Shown here: in pieces, positions 9,467-17,864 of the stretch
Layout: every line of letters begins with the position of its first letter
How positions within the stretch are numbered: position 1 is the stretch's first letter
Source: Terriglobus roseus
Lineage (GTDB): Bacteria > Acidobacteriota > Terriglobia > Terriglobales > Acidobacteriaceae
Length of the DNA stretch: 64,000 nucleotides
Assembly: GCF_900102185.1 (NCBI RefSeq)
Contig: NZ_LT629690.1
Location: 3,038,001-3,102,000, forward strand
Direction of reading: 5' to 3'
Program-made: the position numbers and the translations under genes
Notes under the pieces: model-generated
The model's input: the letters and a program-made list of their open reading frames with translations, nothing else
The model's database searches: none
What the model was told of the DNA's origin: nothing

Positions 9467-10353
9467 GACGGTACGTTGTACTGGCATTCATTGCAGTCGC
9501 CGCAATCGCATCCATAGCGCTGGTGCAGCATCAGCAGATCAACACCCAGCCCAGTGCAGGAACATTGCTCACCGCCACTGCCGATGCGCAACACGAACTC
9601 ACCCGCGTACCGGCAACGTTGGATCGCATGACAGACGCAGACGAGATAACCCTCGGCAATGCATTGGCAGCACGCACCGCGGCATCACACCACGTCACGG
9701 GAGACAATTCCTCCCGTGATGCTGCGGTGGAGGCATACCTCCAAACAGTAGGTTCGCGCGTTGCATCACACGCCCGCCGCAAACTGCCGTGGACCTTCCA
9801 TTACATCTCGTCACCCACCTTCGTGAATGGCTTTGCATTGCCGGGGGGCCATGTCTTCGTCGGCGAAGGTTTATTGCAACAAATGCAAAGCGAAGACGCA
9901 CTCGCAGCCGTACTCGGTCACGAAATCGAACACGTCGACCTCAGTCACTGCGCTGAACGTGCACAAACCCAGGCCACGCTTCACCAACTTGGATCACTCG
10001 GCGACATCATCGGTATTCCGGTCGAACTCTTTATGGCCGGATACACCAAGCAACAGGAACTCGAAGCAGATCGTGACGGTACCACCTTAGCCGTCGATGC
10101 TGGCTATAGCTACACCGGCATCCTGCAACTCTTCACAGCCTTCGCAAGGATGGAACCTAAGCAAAACACAACGAAGGCCGCAAATCCCATCGACGAAGCA
10201 GCACATCTCTCGTTTTCAACACTTACCGGCTATTTCGCATCCCACCCGCCCAGTACCCAGCGGATTGCATACATCCAGGAACAAGCAAAAGCACAGGGAT
10301 GGAAGCCCCAGCCCGTCCAACCGCTGCACCACACAAATCGCTCGCCAGGATGA
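9463..10353 (+). CDS. M48 family zinc metallopeptidase
   Basis: 296 residues. An N-terminal hydrophobic segment (VVLAFIAVAAIASIALV) acts as signal or anchor. The protease domain shows FVNGFALPGGHVFV, the zinc motif HEIEH in LGHEIEHVDLSH, and the third-ligand segment ELEADRDG, as in BepA/YcaL-type envelope proteases; no TPR repeats follow. It is expected to act in the periplasm on misassembled or envelope proteins. The frame is open far upstream (to 8791), but that part is a shadow of the DUF2339 gene; the ATG at 9463 overlaps the DUF2339 stop, and the signal sequence starts there. Confidence 0.9.
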   Translation: MRRYVVLAFIAVAAIASIALVQHQQINTQPSAGTLLTATADAQHELTRVPATLDRMTDADEITLGNALAARTAASHHVTGDNSSRDAAVEAYLQTVGSRVASHARRKLPWTFHYISSPTFVNGFALPGGHVFVGEGLLQQMQSEDALAAVLGHEIEHVDLSHCAERAQTQATLHQLGSLGDIIGIPVELFMAGYTKQQELEADRDGTTLAVDAGYSYTGILQLFTAFARMEPKQNTTKAANPIDEAAHLSFSTLTGYFASHPPSTQRIAYIQEQAKAQGWKPQPVQPLHHTNRSPG

Positions 10354-10453
10354 ACGCTGTCAAGCCCCCAAACCACTCAACCCCAACAAACCAAAAGAAA
10401 TAGAGTTGGCATGGTATTTCCGCCAAATAGCTAAAATAGAAGCAAAGGCAAAA

Positions 10454-10475
10454 GGGCCGCGCAGCAGCGCGGCCC
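10454..10475. terminator. Bidirectional terminator hairpin
   Basis: Perfect 9-bp GC stem GGGCCGCGC / GCGCGGCCC with loop AGCA. On the plus strand it is followed by TAACTTCTTT; on the minus strand by TTTTGCCTTTG. It lies 100 bases past the M48 protease and about 120 past the minus-strand gene ending at 10595, so it can serve both. Confidence 0.75.
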
Positions 10476-10489
10476 TAACTTCTTTAGAA

Positions 10490-10570
10490 AGACGATTTTG
10501 CCTCTAACTCCAATGGGCAGACGATTTTAGCGCCATTCAAAACGTAAACCCAATAGAAAGACGATTTTAG
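10490..10570. repeat. Three direct copies of a short motif, AGACGATTTT(A/G)
   Basis: The motif AGACGATTTT occurs at 10490, 10519 and 10559. The last two copies are embedded in a longer imperfect repeat (CCAAT, six or so variable bases, then AGACGATTTTAG; 10510-10530 and 10550-10570). The intervals of 29 and 40 bases are not constant. The block lies between the bidirectional terminator and a G-rich tract (10577-10589) just past a stop codon. Confidence 0.6.
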
Positions 10571-10594
10571 AAAACAGGGGGGAGGGGGGTACCC

Positions 10595-11122
10595 CTACCG
10601 CAGCTCCGCATGGGTAATCGTAATCACCGGCGGCTGAACGTCCCAGTTCGCTGGAACCGATTCAAAGATCAGCCGGAAGTCCCGATGGTCGCCCGGCTTG
10701 ATCGGATCGGCGGAAACCATCTGGAGGTCCACGTAAGGCACGCGCGTCCGGACAAGCATCAGCGGTGTGGTCTCACGATGCGGCTGTGTTCCATCCGTCG
10801 TAGCAAAACTCACCTGCGCCGTTGCCGCTGTGAGGGTCTTGCTGGTGTTGTTGGTGATGGTCCCATCCAGATAGGTCGACTTGCCGCCCGCACCGTTGGT
10901 CGCCTCAGACATGGAACGGTCGCTGATCGGCAGTGAAGCCGCATTCGCATCCGCGGGCAGCGCCGCCCCCGTGTTCACCGGCGTCCGCCGCAGCGTCGCC
11001 ACAGCAGCAATCACGATCAGAAGCACGACAGCGCTAGCCGCAATCAACCATGTCTTGGTAGAAACGGTGCTTTCTGGTTCCGCACTCGTAAGGAAAGGCG
11101 TATGCTTCTGCTCATCTTCCAT
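10595..11122 (-). CDS. Membrane-anchored protein with an FxLYD/DUF2393-like extracytoplasmic domain
   Basis: 175 residues. A polar N-terminus of 25 residues, one transmembrane helix (WLIAASAVVLLIVIAAVATL) and an extracytoplasmic domain of about 100 residues starting YLDGTITNNTSKTLTAATAQ. The pattern of a first strand with N-T, a middle proline-rich turn and a final strand (PPVITITHAEL) suggests a beta-sandwich such as FxLYD or DUF2393, recalled from acidobacterial proteins. No enzymatic motif is present. The ATG at 11122 has no evident ribosome binding site. Confidence 0.65.
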   Translation of the reverse strand: MEDEQKHTPFLTSAEPESTVSTKTWLIAASAVVLLIVIAAVATLRRTPVNTGAALPADANAASLPISDRSMSEATNGAGGKSTYLDGTITNNTSKTLTAATAQVSFATTDGTQPHRETTPLMLVRTRVPYVDLQMVSADPIKPGDHRDFRLIFESVPANWDVQPPVITITHAELR

Positions 11123-11227
11123 CGCTTGGAGTCTACTACGCAGATTCCTCTATAGGGATTTATCACCAGGTAACACCGCTTATGGCAAAGTGACCATAAG
11201 CAACATTGTCCGACTTGTCTCTGTGTC

Positions 11228-11249
11228 TGTGCCGCTTGTAAGCGGCACA
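11228..11249. promoter_or_regulatory. Perfect inverted repeat, possible operator
   Basis: Ten-base arms TGTGCCGCTT and AAGCGGCACA are separated by only GT, so this is more likely a protein-binding palindrome than a terminator: there is no T run and the loop is too small. It lies between the DUF2393-like gene and a short open frame at 11273. Confidence 0.45.
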
Positions 11250-11272
11250 ACCTCTCCCCCGGAGAACCGGCC

Positions 11273-11362
11273 ATGCATACCGTGACGACCACCCACGACT
11301 GGACATACCGCATAGCAGCCTGCGGCTGCGGCCTGCTGTTTCTATGGGTTCTGTTCTTCTAG
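11273..11362 (+). CDS. Possible 29-residue membrane peptide
   Basis: ATG at 11273 with GGAGA about eight bases upstream encodes 29 residues. The first third is polar (MHTVTTTHDWTYR) and the rest is one hydrophobic helix rich in Gly, Cys, Leu and Phe (ACGCGLLFLWVLFF), ending at TAG 11360-11362. It resembles the one-helix small proteins common in bacteria. There is no homology evidence, so it may be chance. Confidence 0.35.
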   Translation: MHTVTTTHDWTYRIAACGCGLLFLWVLFF

Positions 11363-11408
11363 TTTGAGGTTTTGTCTGCTCAAGGCTCGACGCGCTATCC
11401 AGCAAAGC

Positions 11409-12221
11409 TCAGACGAATGAGGCGCGCTTTACCTTCTGCCGGAAGTCTTCACCCTGCATCTCAACCGTCGTACACATCTCCATCAACCGTGAGCGCATAC
11501 GTTCTCCGATGCGATCTCCCAGCGTCTCCTCGCGTGTGACGTAACGAGCGGAAGGAGCAATCTCCTCCGAAGCCACACCACGCGGCGGAAGGTTCGGATA
11601 GTTCGTGGTGATGATCGTAGTCCGCTTGTCGTTGTAGCGGGTGTTCAGGATGTGCGCGACCGTGTCCCAAACCCAATCGGTCGGCTTGGACGCACCAATC
11701 TCATCCAGCACCAGCACTTCCGCCTCAAACACCGGCGCAAGCACTTCCAGCTCCGTCGACGCAACGCGTGGGTTGTAGCTGTTCTGCACCTGCTTCAGCA
11801 ACTCACGGTAGTCGTAGAACAGTCCAGTTGCACCGCGCTCTTCCACCAGAGCCTGCAACACACCCACAGCAAGATGCGTCTTGCCCACACCGATCGCGCC
11901 GGTCAGCAGCAGACCGCTGCCATCGTTCACCAGCGGATAGCCATCCACAAACTGCCGCGCACGACGCAGCGCCGCCTGCAAGGAGCGATGAGCACCATCA
12001 CCGAAGTTGGGTTCGTAGGAATCCAGCGTGCAGTGTTCATACCGACGTGGAATACGGGCCAAGTTCAACACCCGCCGTGTACGCCGTTGCGCACGGCACA
12101 CACAAGGCACAGCCGACCGGCGTCCCTGCGCATCCTCTACGATGCGCATGCCCTGACCGTCGCAGTAGATGCAAACCGGCTCTGACTCTGTACCGAAACC
12201 GACCTGATCTACCGTTGCCAT
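11409..12221 (-). CDS. DnaC/IstB-like AAA+ ATPase
   Basis: 270 residues. The N-terminus carries a cysteine pair-pair (CIYC and CVC, about residues 16-43) typical of the zinc finger of DnaC-type helicase loaders. The ATPase core has Walker A GAIGVGKTHL, Walker B VLVLDEIGA and sensor-1-like TTIITTNYPNLP. It probably loads the replicative helicase or acts in replication restart. The start is ATG 12221, where the family N-terminus begins; the frame runs upstream to 12320 without a binding site. There is no IstA partner or inverted repeat, so it is not a transposon IstB. Confidence 0.85.
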   Translation of the reverse strand: MATVDQVGFGTESEPVCIYCDGQGMRIVEDAQGRRSAVPCVCRAQRRTRRVLNLARIPRRYEHCTLDSYEPNFGDGAHRSLQAALRRARQFVDGYPLVNDGSGLLLTGAIGVGKTHLAVGVLQALVEERGATGLFYDYRELLKQVQNSYNPRVASTELEVLAPVFEAEVLVLDEIGASKPTDWVWDTVAHILNTRYNDKRTTIITTNYPNLPPRGVASEEIAPSARYVTREETLGDRIGERMRSRLMEMCTTVEMQGEDFRQKVKRASFV

Positions 12222-12336
12222 GGGAATACGTCTCTTCCCTAACGGTAAACGATGCGGCTGCGAAGAGGTAGCTGTGGATGTCTGAGGAGAAGTGCGCCGC
12301 TGCTGTGGGCAACGGCGCACTGGATGGGATGGAAGG

Positions 12337-12891
12337 TTACTGCACGACTGCTACAGCGTCGCCCTTGACGGGTTCGGCTGCGTTGCACACCATCGGCACG
12401 GCGCCATCGGCAGGCTTGCACTCTTGGTAAGCCACGACTTCCCCCTTGTGGTCGACACACGTGGTGGAGGTAGCCGCGTTGGCACGTTTGGTCCAGCTCT
12501 TAGCCACACCCAGGCACGCACGCACCTGCGGGAGCTTGGCCTTCAGCATGGTGGCGTCACCCACCACCTGGAAGTCCATCGGGTAGGGGAACTTGTCCGG
12601 CTTGGCCACGACGGAGTTCACACGGATGACGGCTGTAACGTCATGGTGCTCCGGCGGCGGCATATTGGTGCTGGGAGAGACGAACCCCGGTGCCAGCCCC
12701 GTACACCCTGCCTCCACCTGCGCCTGAGTGGTCGGCTGACCGCTGGCGTCCATGTTGGCGCACGGGTGGGTGGCACTGGTCTTGTTCTGGGTACCCGGTG
12801 GCGTGACCATCCCGTTAGCGCTAGTCTGCGCCCCTGCCACCCCCATGGATAACGCCATCCCTAAAGCAATGCTGCACGATACTGCATTCAT
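12337..12891 (-). CDS. Secreted cysteine-containing protein of unknown function
   Basis: 184 residues beginning with a signal peptide (MNAVSCSIALGMALSMGVAG, cleavage near AGAQ). The mature protein carries six cysteines, enough for three disulfides, and segments such as FPYPMDFQVVGDATMLKAKL. I do not recognise a domain. AAGGGGGAG seven bases before the ATG is an excellent ribosome binding site, which supports a real gene. It stands alone between the DnaC-like gene and rpmE. Confidence 0.6.
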   Translation of the reverse strand: MNAVSCSIALGMALSMGVAGAQTSANGMVTPPGTQNKTSATHPCANMDASGQPTTQAQVEAGCTGLAPGFVSPSTNMPPPEHHDVTAVIRVNSVVAKPDKFPYPMDFQVVGDATMLKAKLPQVRACLGVAKSWTKRANAATSTTCVDHKGEVVAYQECKPADGAVPMVCNAAEPVKGDAVAVVQ

Positions 12892-13018
12892 TTTGTGGCT
12901 CCCCCTTACGGCGCGTGATTCTAACTCTCTTTATGGAGAGTCGAATAGCGGGTATCGAGTTGTCTACGGAAGAAACTACCGTTTTGCCGGGAACAATTTG
13001 CTCCGCTACACCCGGCCA

Positions 13019-13047
13019 TTGCTCAAGTGCGGGAACCACGGTAAAAT
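13019..13047 (+). promoter_or_regulatory. Sigma-70-type promoter of rpmE
   Basis: TTGCTC (13019-13024) and TAAAAT (13042-13047) are separated by 17 bases. Transcription would start near 13054, about 109 bases before the rpmE start codon, leaving room for a leader. Confidence 0.55.
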
Positions 13048-13162
13048 AGTCAAAGCGCCCGTTTTTAACAGGTCAGCGCATGGAACCTCGATGCCGCGTG
13101 AACACACCGCAGGCAAGCGAACCGCGACTGGGCGACCATCTTCAGAGAGTTGAGTATTCGCA

Positions 13163-13390
13163 ATGCCGAAGCAGGGAATTCACCCGAACTACGTCGCGAC
13201 CACCGTTAAGTGCGCCTGCGGCAACAGCTTTGAGACGAAGTCCACCCACAAGGGCGACATCTTCCTCGAAATCTGCAACGTCTGCCACCCGTTCTACACA
13301 GGCAAGAACAAGGTCATCGACACGGCCGGCCGTATCGAGCGCTTCAAGCGCAAGTTCGCCAAGAGCGACGCCGCTACCGCTGCCAAGTAA
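13163..13390 (+). CDS. rpmE: 50S ribosomal protein L31, zinc-binding type
   Basis: 75 residues, full length for L31. The four zinc ligands of the C+ form are present: CAC near residues 17-19 and CNVC near 38-41, followed by the family signature [20 protein letters not shown]. It bridges the small and large ribosomal subunits. A strong terminator follows, so it is probably transcribed alone or with partial read-through into dusB. Confidence 0.97.
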   Translation: MPKQGIHPNYVATTVKCACGNSFETKSTHKGDIFLEICNVCHPFYTGKNKVIDTAGRIERFKRKFAKSDAATAAK

Positions 13391-13414
13391 ACCCGCAGTA
13401 AGCACCAACCTGGG

Positions 13415-13441
13415 GAGCCTCCGGTCCGCCGGAGGCTCTTT
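13415..13441 (+). terminator. Terminator between rpmE and dusB
   Basis: Ten-bp stem GAGCCTCCGG / CCGGAGGCTC (13415-13424 and 13429-13438) with loop TCCG and a short T tract. It ends 14 bases before the dusB start codon, so it may act as an attenuator for dusB. Confidence 0.7.
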
Positions 13442-13454
13442 CCATGAGCACACG

Positions 13455-14756
13455 ATGAAGAAGGACTGGTACAACTACGCCGCCGCTGTCGCCGATCATG
13501 CTCCGCGTGAAACGGGACTGCCTGTGCCTGCCGAATTCACCATCGGCAATGTGCGCATTGCGCCTGCGACTGTGCTCGCCCCCATGGCTGGTATCACTGA
13601 TACCGTCTTCCGTCGCTTCATCAAGAACGCTTCTCTGTTTTCGTCTTCCAGCGACAGCACCAATGTCGATCAGGCTCTGAGCAATCAGCAGTCTGGTTGC
13701 GGCCTCATCATGACGGAGTTCACCTCCGCCGATGGCCTCTCGCGTATGCGCGAGGTCAAGCGCAAGCGCTACCTGACCTATTACGACGATGAACACCCCA
13801 TCTCCGCGCAGATCTTCGGATCAAATCCAGAAACGCTCGCAGACTCCGCACGTATCTGCCAGGACGCCGGCTTTGACATTGTCGATCTGAACCTTGGCTG
13901 CCCTGCCAAACGCGTTGTTGCATGCAACGGCGGCAGTGGTTTGCTGCGCGATCTGCCTTTGATTGAAACCATCTTCAAGCGCGTGCGTAGTGCGGTGTCG
14001 ATTCCCTTCACCGTCAAGTTCCGCATGGGCTGGAACGATCACCAGCTTGTCTGCGTGCCGCTGGCAAAGATGGCTGAGGACTGCGGTCTGAACGCCGTCG
14101 CACTCCACGCTCGCACACGCGAACAGGGTTATACGGGCAATGCGCGTTGGGAGTACATCGCTGCAGTGAAGGATGCTGTAAAGATTCCCGTTATCGGCAA
14201 TGGTGACGTGCGCACTCCGGAAGACGCCGCAAACATGATTGCTGCGACTGGTTGCGATGCAGTAATGATCGGTCGCGCCGCGCCTGCAAATCCGTGGATC
14301 TTCCGCCAGATCGCACAATATACCGCGACCAAGGTGGCCACTGGCACGGGCACCTACACAGTGGCTACCGAGCAAGATCGCTATCGCATGATCCGCACCT
14401 ACTTCACTATGCTCTTCGAAGAGTTGGAGCAGGAGCATCCGGAAATCGACTTCACACCTTTGCCCACGGAGAGCATGACACCGGCAGAGTTATCGGCTTA
14501 CAACCACGAGCGCAACAAGGTTCGCGATCGCGAAAGCGCCCGCCGTGACGTCATCGGGAAGATGAAGCAATTCGCAAGCTGGTTTACCCACGGCGTTCCG
14601 GGCGGAGCCACGCTGCGCCGCAGTATCTTCGAGAGCAAACAGGCTGAACAGGTCATGGATGCAGTCGATCGCTTCTTCGCGATGGACCCGGCCCAGCGTT
14701 TGCAAAGCACCGCTGATCTGCAACCAGCCGCCTTCGCTGACTTCCAGGACAGCTAG
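13455..14756 (+). CDS. dusB: tRNA-dihydrouridine synthase (DusB family)
   Basis: 433 residues, about 100 longer than typical DusB. It reduces uridine to dihydrouridine in the tRNA D loop using FMN. The FMN/substrate motifs are LAPMAGITDTVFRR, QIFGSNPETLADSARI, DLNLGCPAKRVV with the catalytic Cys, and GNGDVRTPEDA / MIGRAAPANPWIF. Extra sequence includes a Ser-rich insert (ASLFSSSSDSTNVDQ) after the first motif and an insert (HPEIDFTPLPTESMTPAEL) before the C-terminal helical domain. The frame is open from 13080 across rpmE, but homology starts at ATG 13455. Confidence 0.92.
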   Translation: MKKDWYNYAAAVADHAPRETGLPVPAEFTIGNVRIAPATVLAPMAGITDTVFRRFIKNASLFSSSSDSTNVDQALSNQQSGCGLIMTEFTSADGLSRMREVKRKRYLTYYDDEHPISAQIFGSNPETLADSARICQDAGFDIVDLNLGCPAKRVVACNGGSGLLRDLPLIETIFKRVRSAVSIPFTVKFRMGWNDHQLVCVPLAKMAEDCGLNAVALHARTREQGYTGNARWEYIAAVKDAVKIPVIGNGDVRTPEDAANMIAATGCDAVMIGRAAPANPWIFRQIAQYTATKVATGTGTYTVATEQDRYRMIRTYFTMLFEELEQEHPEIDFTPLPTESMTPAELSAYNHERNKVRDRESARRDVIGKMKQFASWFTHGVPGGATLRRSIFESKQAEQVMDAVDRFFAMDPAQRLQSTADLQPAAFADFQDS

Positions 14757-14793
14757 TTCTCCGCCGACACCTACACTGATCGATCTGAAGAAT

Positions 14794-15549
14794 TCATTCG
14801 GGATTGTCGCCATAGCCTCGCAGGATGCTCTTGTCATGCAGGCACGTGAGATAGACCTGTTTATTACCTGGCCCTTCTTCCGAACAACTGTCAATCAGCG
14901 AATAACGTACCTTTATTTCCTGCCGCAGACACTGCAACGCCTTCTGTGTGACTGGCGCAGATACATTACACACGCCGGGCAATTTTTGTAGCCATGCACG
15001 TTGATCTTCCAGCAAGATGGGCTGATAGTGGCTCGCCTTCAATGAAGCCATTGTGCGGCTGTAGATGCGAGACAAGATCACATCCTCTTCACCCAACTCA
15101 GCGTCAGAACAGATCGCACGCTCCAAAGGAGTAGAGGCTTTCTTGCAATCAAAGCTCGCCTGCAACTCCGGGGCAGAACGTCGTGCGGGATTCGTCGCAT
15201 ATGCTTTCGCAACATCCGCCGCGCAGAGCGCCGCGAAAGAAATGTACATCGTTCCCATCTGCAACTCTTCCGTCTTCCAGCAGATCTGCATCTCCTGCAC
15301 ATAGCGCCGCTTCGCCGATGTGGAAAGCTGCTTCAGAAACGTAGCTTCACACTTCTTCACAACGATGGAGGAGAACCCTGAATCCGCGCTAGATCCCCAT
15401 GCACAATCCTTCATCATGACGGCGGCTTTCTCACAGGTCGGTGCAGCCTTAAGGTGCGCCTCTAACTGCTCAGCATCGCTACAAGATTCCTGCGCACGCA
15501 TGCCCAGAGCGAACAGCAAAAGACCGGCCAGACAAACCAACCTCGTCAT
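14794..15549 (-). CDS. Secreted protein with LprI-like domain
   Basis: 251 residues with a signal peptide (MTRLVCLAGLLLFALGMRAQ). An unrecognised cysteine-containing N-terminal half is followed by an LprI-type domain (about 150-220): FDCKKASTPLERAICSD, then QRAWLQKLPGVC and CLRQEIKVRYSLI. Proteins with this domain are secreted; one member inhibits lysozyme, but most are uncharacterised. The N-terminal half has the paired-Cys layout CSDAEQ and CEKAAVMMKDC and may be a diverged second copy. It stands alone, tail to tail with dusB. Confidence 0.7.
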   Translation of the reverse strand: MTRLVCLAGLLLFALGMRAQESCSDAEQLEAHLKAAPTCEKAAVMMKDCAWGSSADSGFSSIVVKKCEATFLKQLSTSAKRRYVQEMQICWKTEELQMGTMYISFAALCAADVAKAYATNPARRSAPELQASFDCKKASTPLERAICSDAELGEEDVILSRIYSRTMASLKASHYQPILLEDQRAWLQKLPGVCNVSAPVTQKALQCLRQEIKVRYSLIDSCSEEGPGNKQVYLTCLHDKSILRGYGDNPE

Positions 15550-15641
15550 CGAAAGAACCTCTTCCGGATACTTCTATCACTCCGCGAAAGCAAACACGCA
15601 AAACGGTGGCCTCTAGGGCCGCCGTCTCAGCACACGTTCGC

Positions 15642-16220
15642 TTACTGCTTCGCGAGATCCAGATCGATTGTCAGCTTCACATCAGTACCAATAACCGAAG
15701 CCGGATAGCTCGGAGCCAGACCGAATGCAAGGCGATCGACCGTGGTCGTCGCCGAGAAACCGATGTGCTGCTTCTTATCCAGGCCGGTCACAGGACCGTT
15801 CGGACCGTCGACGGTGAGCACTACAGGCTTGGTGACGCCGTGTACCGTCAGGTTGCCATTGATGACGAGGCCGTCCTTACTCTTCTTGATGGACGTGCTC
15901 GTGAACTCGCCAGTGGGATACTTCGCAGTGTCGAAGAAATGGTCGCTCTTCAGGTCGTCATCACGCATGCTGTTCTGCGTATCAACAGACTTCACATCAA
16001 TGGCGATGTTCACCCTCGACTTGGTGATGTCCTTCTCATCAAACGTCACCTCACCGCCAGAGACAGCGAAATGGCCGCGCACCTTGGAGATTGCGAGGTG
16101 CAGAATGGAAAAATCCACGCCACTATGAGCGGTATCAGGCTTCCAAGTGGAAGACTGCGCGGGCGCGAGCGGAGAAAGCAGCAAAGCTGCTGCGAGAGCG
16201 AGAGTTGTGCGACGGATCAT
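15642..16220 (-). CDS. YceI family periplasmic lipid-binding-like protein
   Basis: 192 residues with a signal peptide (MIRRTTLALAAALLLSPLAPA). The mature protein matches the YceI lipocalin-like barrel: WKPDTAHSGVDFSILHLAIS, KVRGHF, MRDDDLKSDHFFDTAKYPT and the strand GNLTVHGVTKPVVL. Family members bind polyisoprenoids or long amphiphiles. ATG 16220 begins the signal peptide and has GAGG upstream; the frame runs on to 16274 with no signal sequence of its own. Confidence 0.92.
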   Translation of the reverse strand: MIRRTTLALAAALLLSPLAPAQSSTWKPDTAHSGVDFSILHLAISKVRGHFAVSGGEVTFDEKDITKSRVNIAIDVKSVDTQNSMRDDDLKSDHFFDTAKYPTGEFTSTSIKKSKDGLVINGNLTVHGVTKPVVLTVDGPNGPVTGLDKKQHIGFSATTTVDRLAFGLAPSYPASVIGTDVKLTIDLDLAKQ

Positions 16221-16393
16221 TAGATCAAATTCCTCTTTCAGTTCAGTCCGTGGCGCAGTTTCGACCATCGCCACAATATCCTTCTATGTCGAAATAGATG
16301 GTTCATTCTTCATTCGGATTCATTCGATATAAAACTTTTATTTCTTCTGGTATTCGTCGCTGCTTCGTCCGCGCTTTGCGATCATCAAATGTG

Positions 16394-17857
16394 ATGATGA
16401 GCCGTTCGAAAATTCCCTTCCAAAACACCTATGCGCGACTGCCTGAGAACTTCTACGGCCGGGCGAACCCAGCGCAGGTGGCGTCGCCGCGCCTGATCCG
16501 TTTTAACGAAGGGCTGGCAAAAGAGCTCAATATCGTCCCTGGTGACGACATTGCTGAAATCTTCTCTGGGAACCGCCTCGCTGATGGCTCAGAGCCGCTT
16601 GCGATGGCTTATGCCGGTCATCAGTTCGCCACCTTCGTTCCCTCGCTTGGTGATGGCCGCGCCAACCTTCTCGGCGAAGTCAATGGGAAGGACATCCACC
16701 TGAAGGGTTCAGGACGCACTCCGTTCTCGCGGCGTGGCGATGGCAAAGCGGCGCTGGGTCCTGTGTTGCGTGAATACATTCTTAGCGAAGCAATGTATGC
16801 GCTTGGTGTGCCCACTACTCGTGCACTTGCTGCCGTTATTACCGGCGAAAAGGTTATGCGTGAAGAGATTATGCCCGGCGCTGTGTTCACTCGCGTCGCG
16901 TCGAGTCATATTCGCGTGGGGACGTTTCAATATTTCGCTGCACGCCAAGACAATGATTCTGTTCGCATCCTTGCGGATTACGTGATTGATCGACACTATC
17001 CCGAAGCAAAAGAAACTTCGAAGAAGTACAAGTCGATGCTTCAAGGCATTGTGGATAGACAGGCAAAGCTCATTGCAAAGTGGATGGACTTTGGCTTCAT
17101 TCACGGCGTGATTAACACGGATAATACTGCCATCAGCGGCGAAACCATCGACTACGGCCCGTGTGCCTTCATGGAGCAGTATCATCCCGCCACAGTGTTC
17201 TCTTCCATCGATCGCAATGGCCGCTACGCATATCAGAATCAGCCTGCGATTATGATATGGAATCTATCTCGATTGGCTGAATGCCTGTTGCCGTTGCTGC
17301 AGGAAGAGGAAGGCAGCGAACAAGGCGCATTGGACGCTGCCTATGAAGTACTGAATTCCTTTCAAACGACCTTTGAAAAAGCCCACGTCAACGGACTGCG
17401 GAATAAGTTAGGACTGGCAACTGAACATGCCGAAGACCTGGACCTTGCAGCCGACTTGCTGCTACGCATGGCAGCCAATCAGGCAGACTTCACGCTCACG
17501 TTTCGTCGTCTTGCAGATGTTCTGGAAAAGCACGAAGACTATCCTGCTGCCTCCTTGTTTCGCGATCCATCTGCTTTTACGGAATGGTCGCAGCGGTGGC
17601 AGACTCGCATCGCACAAGAGAATCGAACGATTGAAGATCGCATTGCATCCATGCGCGCTGCGAGTCCCATCTACATTCCGCGCAACCATCTTGTGCAGGA
17701 AGTGATTGACGCCGCGGTACAGCGCGATGACTTTACTCCATTTGAACGTCTTCTGGAAGTAACATCGCAGCCCTTTGAAGAGCGCGAGAGATTAGAGCAT
17801 TACGCTGTACCAGCGAAACCGGAAGAGCGTGTGCTGCAGACCTTCTGCGGCACATAA
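16394..17857 (+). CDS. selO: SelO family protein adenylyltransferase (YdiU)
   Basis: 486 residues, close to the 478 of E. coli SelO. The enzyme AMPylates Ser/Thr/Tyr of redox proteins using a pseudokinase fold with flipped ATP. Conserved segments: YAGHQFATFVPSLGDGRA, HLKGSGRTPFSRRGDGKA, the ATP-flip region, and the metal-binding pair HGVINTDN and IDYGPCAFME. The C-terminus ends TFCGT; this Cys is at the position of selenocysteine in animal SelO. ATG codons at 16394 and 16397 precede the conserved start; the frame runs back to 16298. It converges on comEC with a 7-base gap. Confidence 0.95.
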   Translation: MMSRSKIPFQNTYARLPENFYGRANPAQVASPRLIRFNEGLAKELNIVPGDDIAEIFSGNRLADGSEPLAMAYAGHQFATFVPSLGDGRANLLGEVNGKDIHLKGSGRTPFSRRGDGKAALGPVLREYILSEAMYALGVPTTRALAAVITGEKVMREEIMPGAVFTRVASSHIRVGTFQYFAARQDNDSVRILADYVIDRHYPEAKETSKKYKSMLQGIVDRQAKLIAKWMDFGFIHGVINTDNTAISGETIDYGPCAFMEQYHPATVFSSIDRNGRYAYQNQPAIMIWNLSRLAECLLPLLQEEEGSEQGALDAAYEVLNSFQTTFEKAHVNGLRNKLGLATEHAEDLDLAADLLLRMAANQADFTLTFRRLADVLEKHEDYPAASLFRDPSAFTEWSQRWQTRIAQENRTIEDRIASMRAASPIYIPRNHLVQEVIDAAVQRDDFTPFERLLEVTSQPFEERERLEHYAVPAKPEERVLQTFCGT

Positions 17858-17864
17858 GTTCTGC

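Noticed and set aside
10577-10589. G-rich tract (G6-A-G6) as a possible G-quadruplex
   Set aside because: Only two G runs are present in a short stretch, so an intramolecular quadruplex is not well supported; it was only mentioned as a flank of the repeats.
11409-12221. IS21-type transposon helper (IstB)
   Set aside because: There is no istA, no terminal inverted repeat, and the protein has a DnaC-like zinc finger.
13080-13454. N-terminal extension of the dusB frame across rpmE
   Set aside because: It overlaps rpmE in another frame and has no homology; the real start is 13455.
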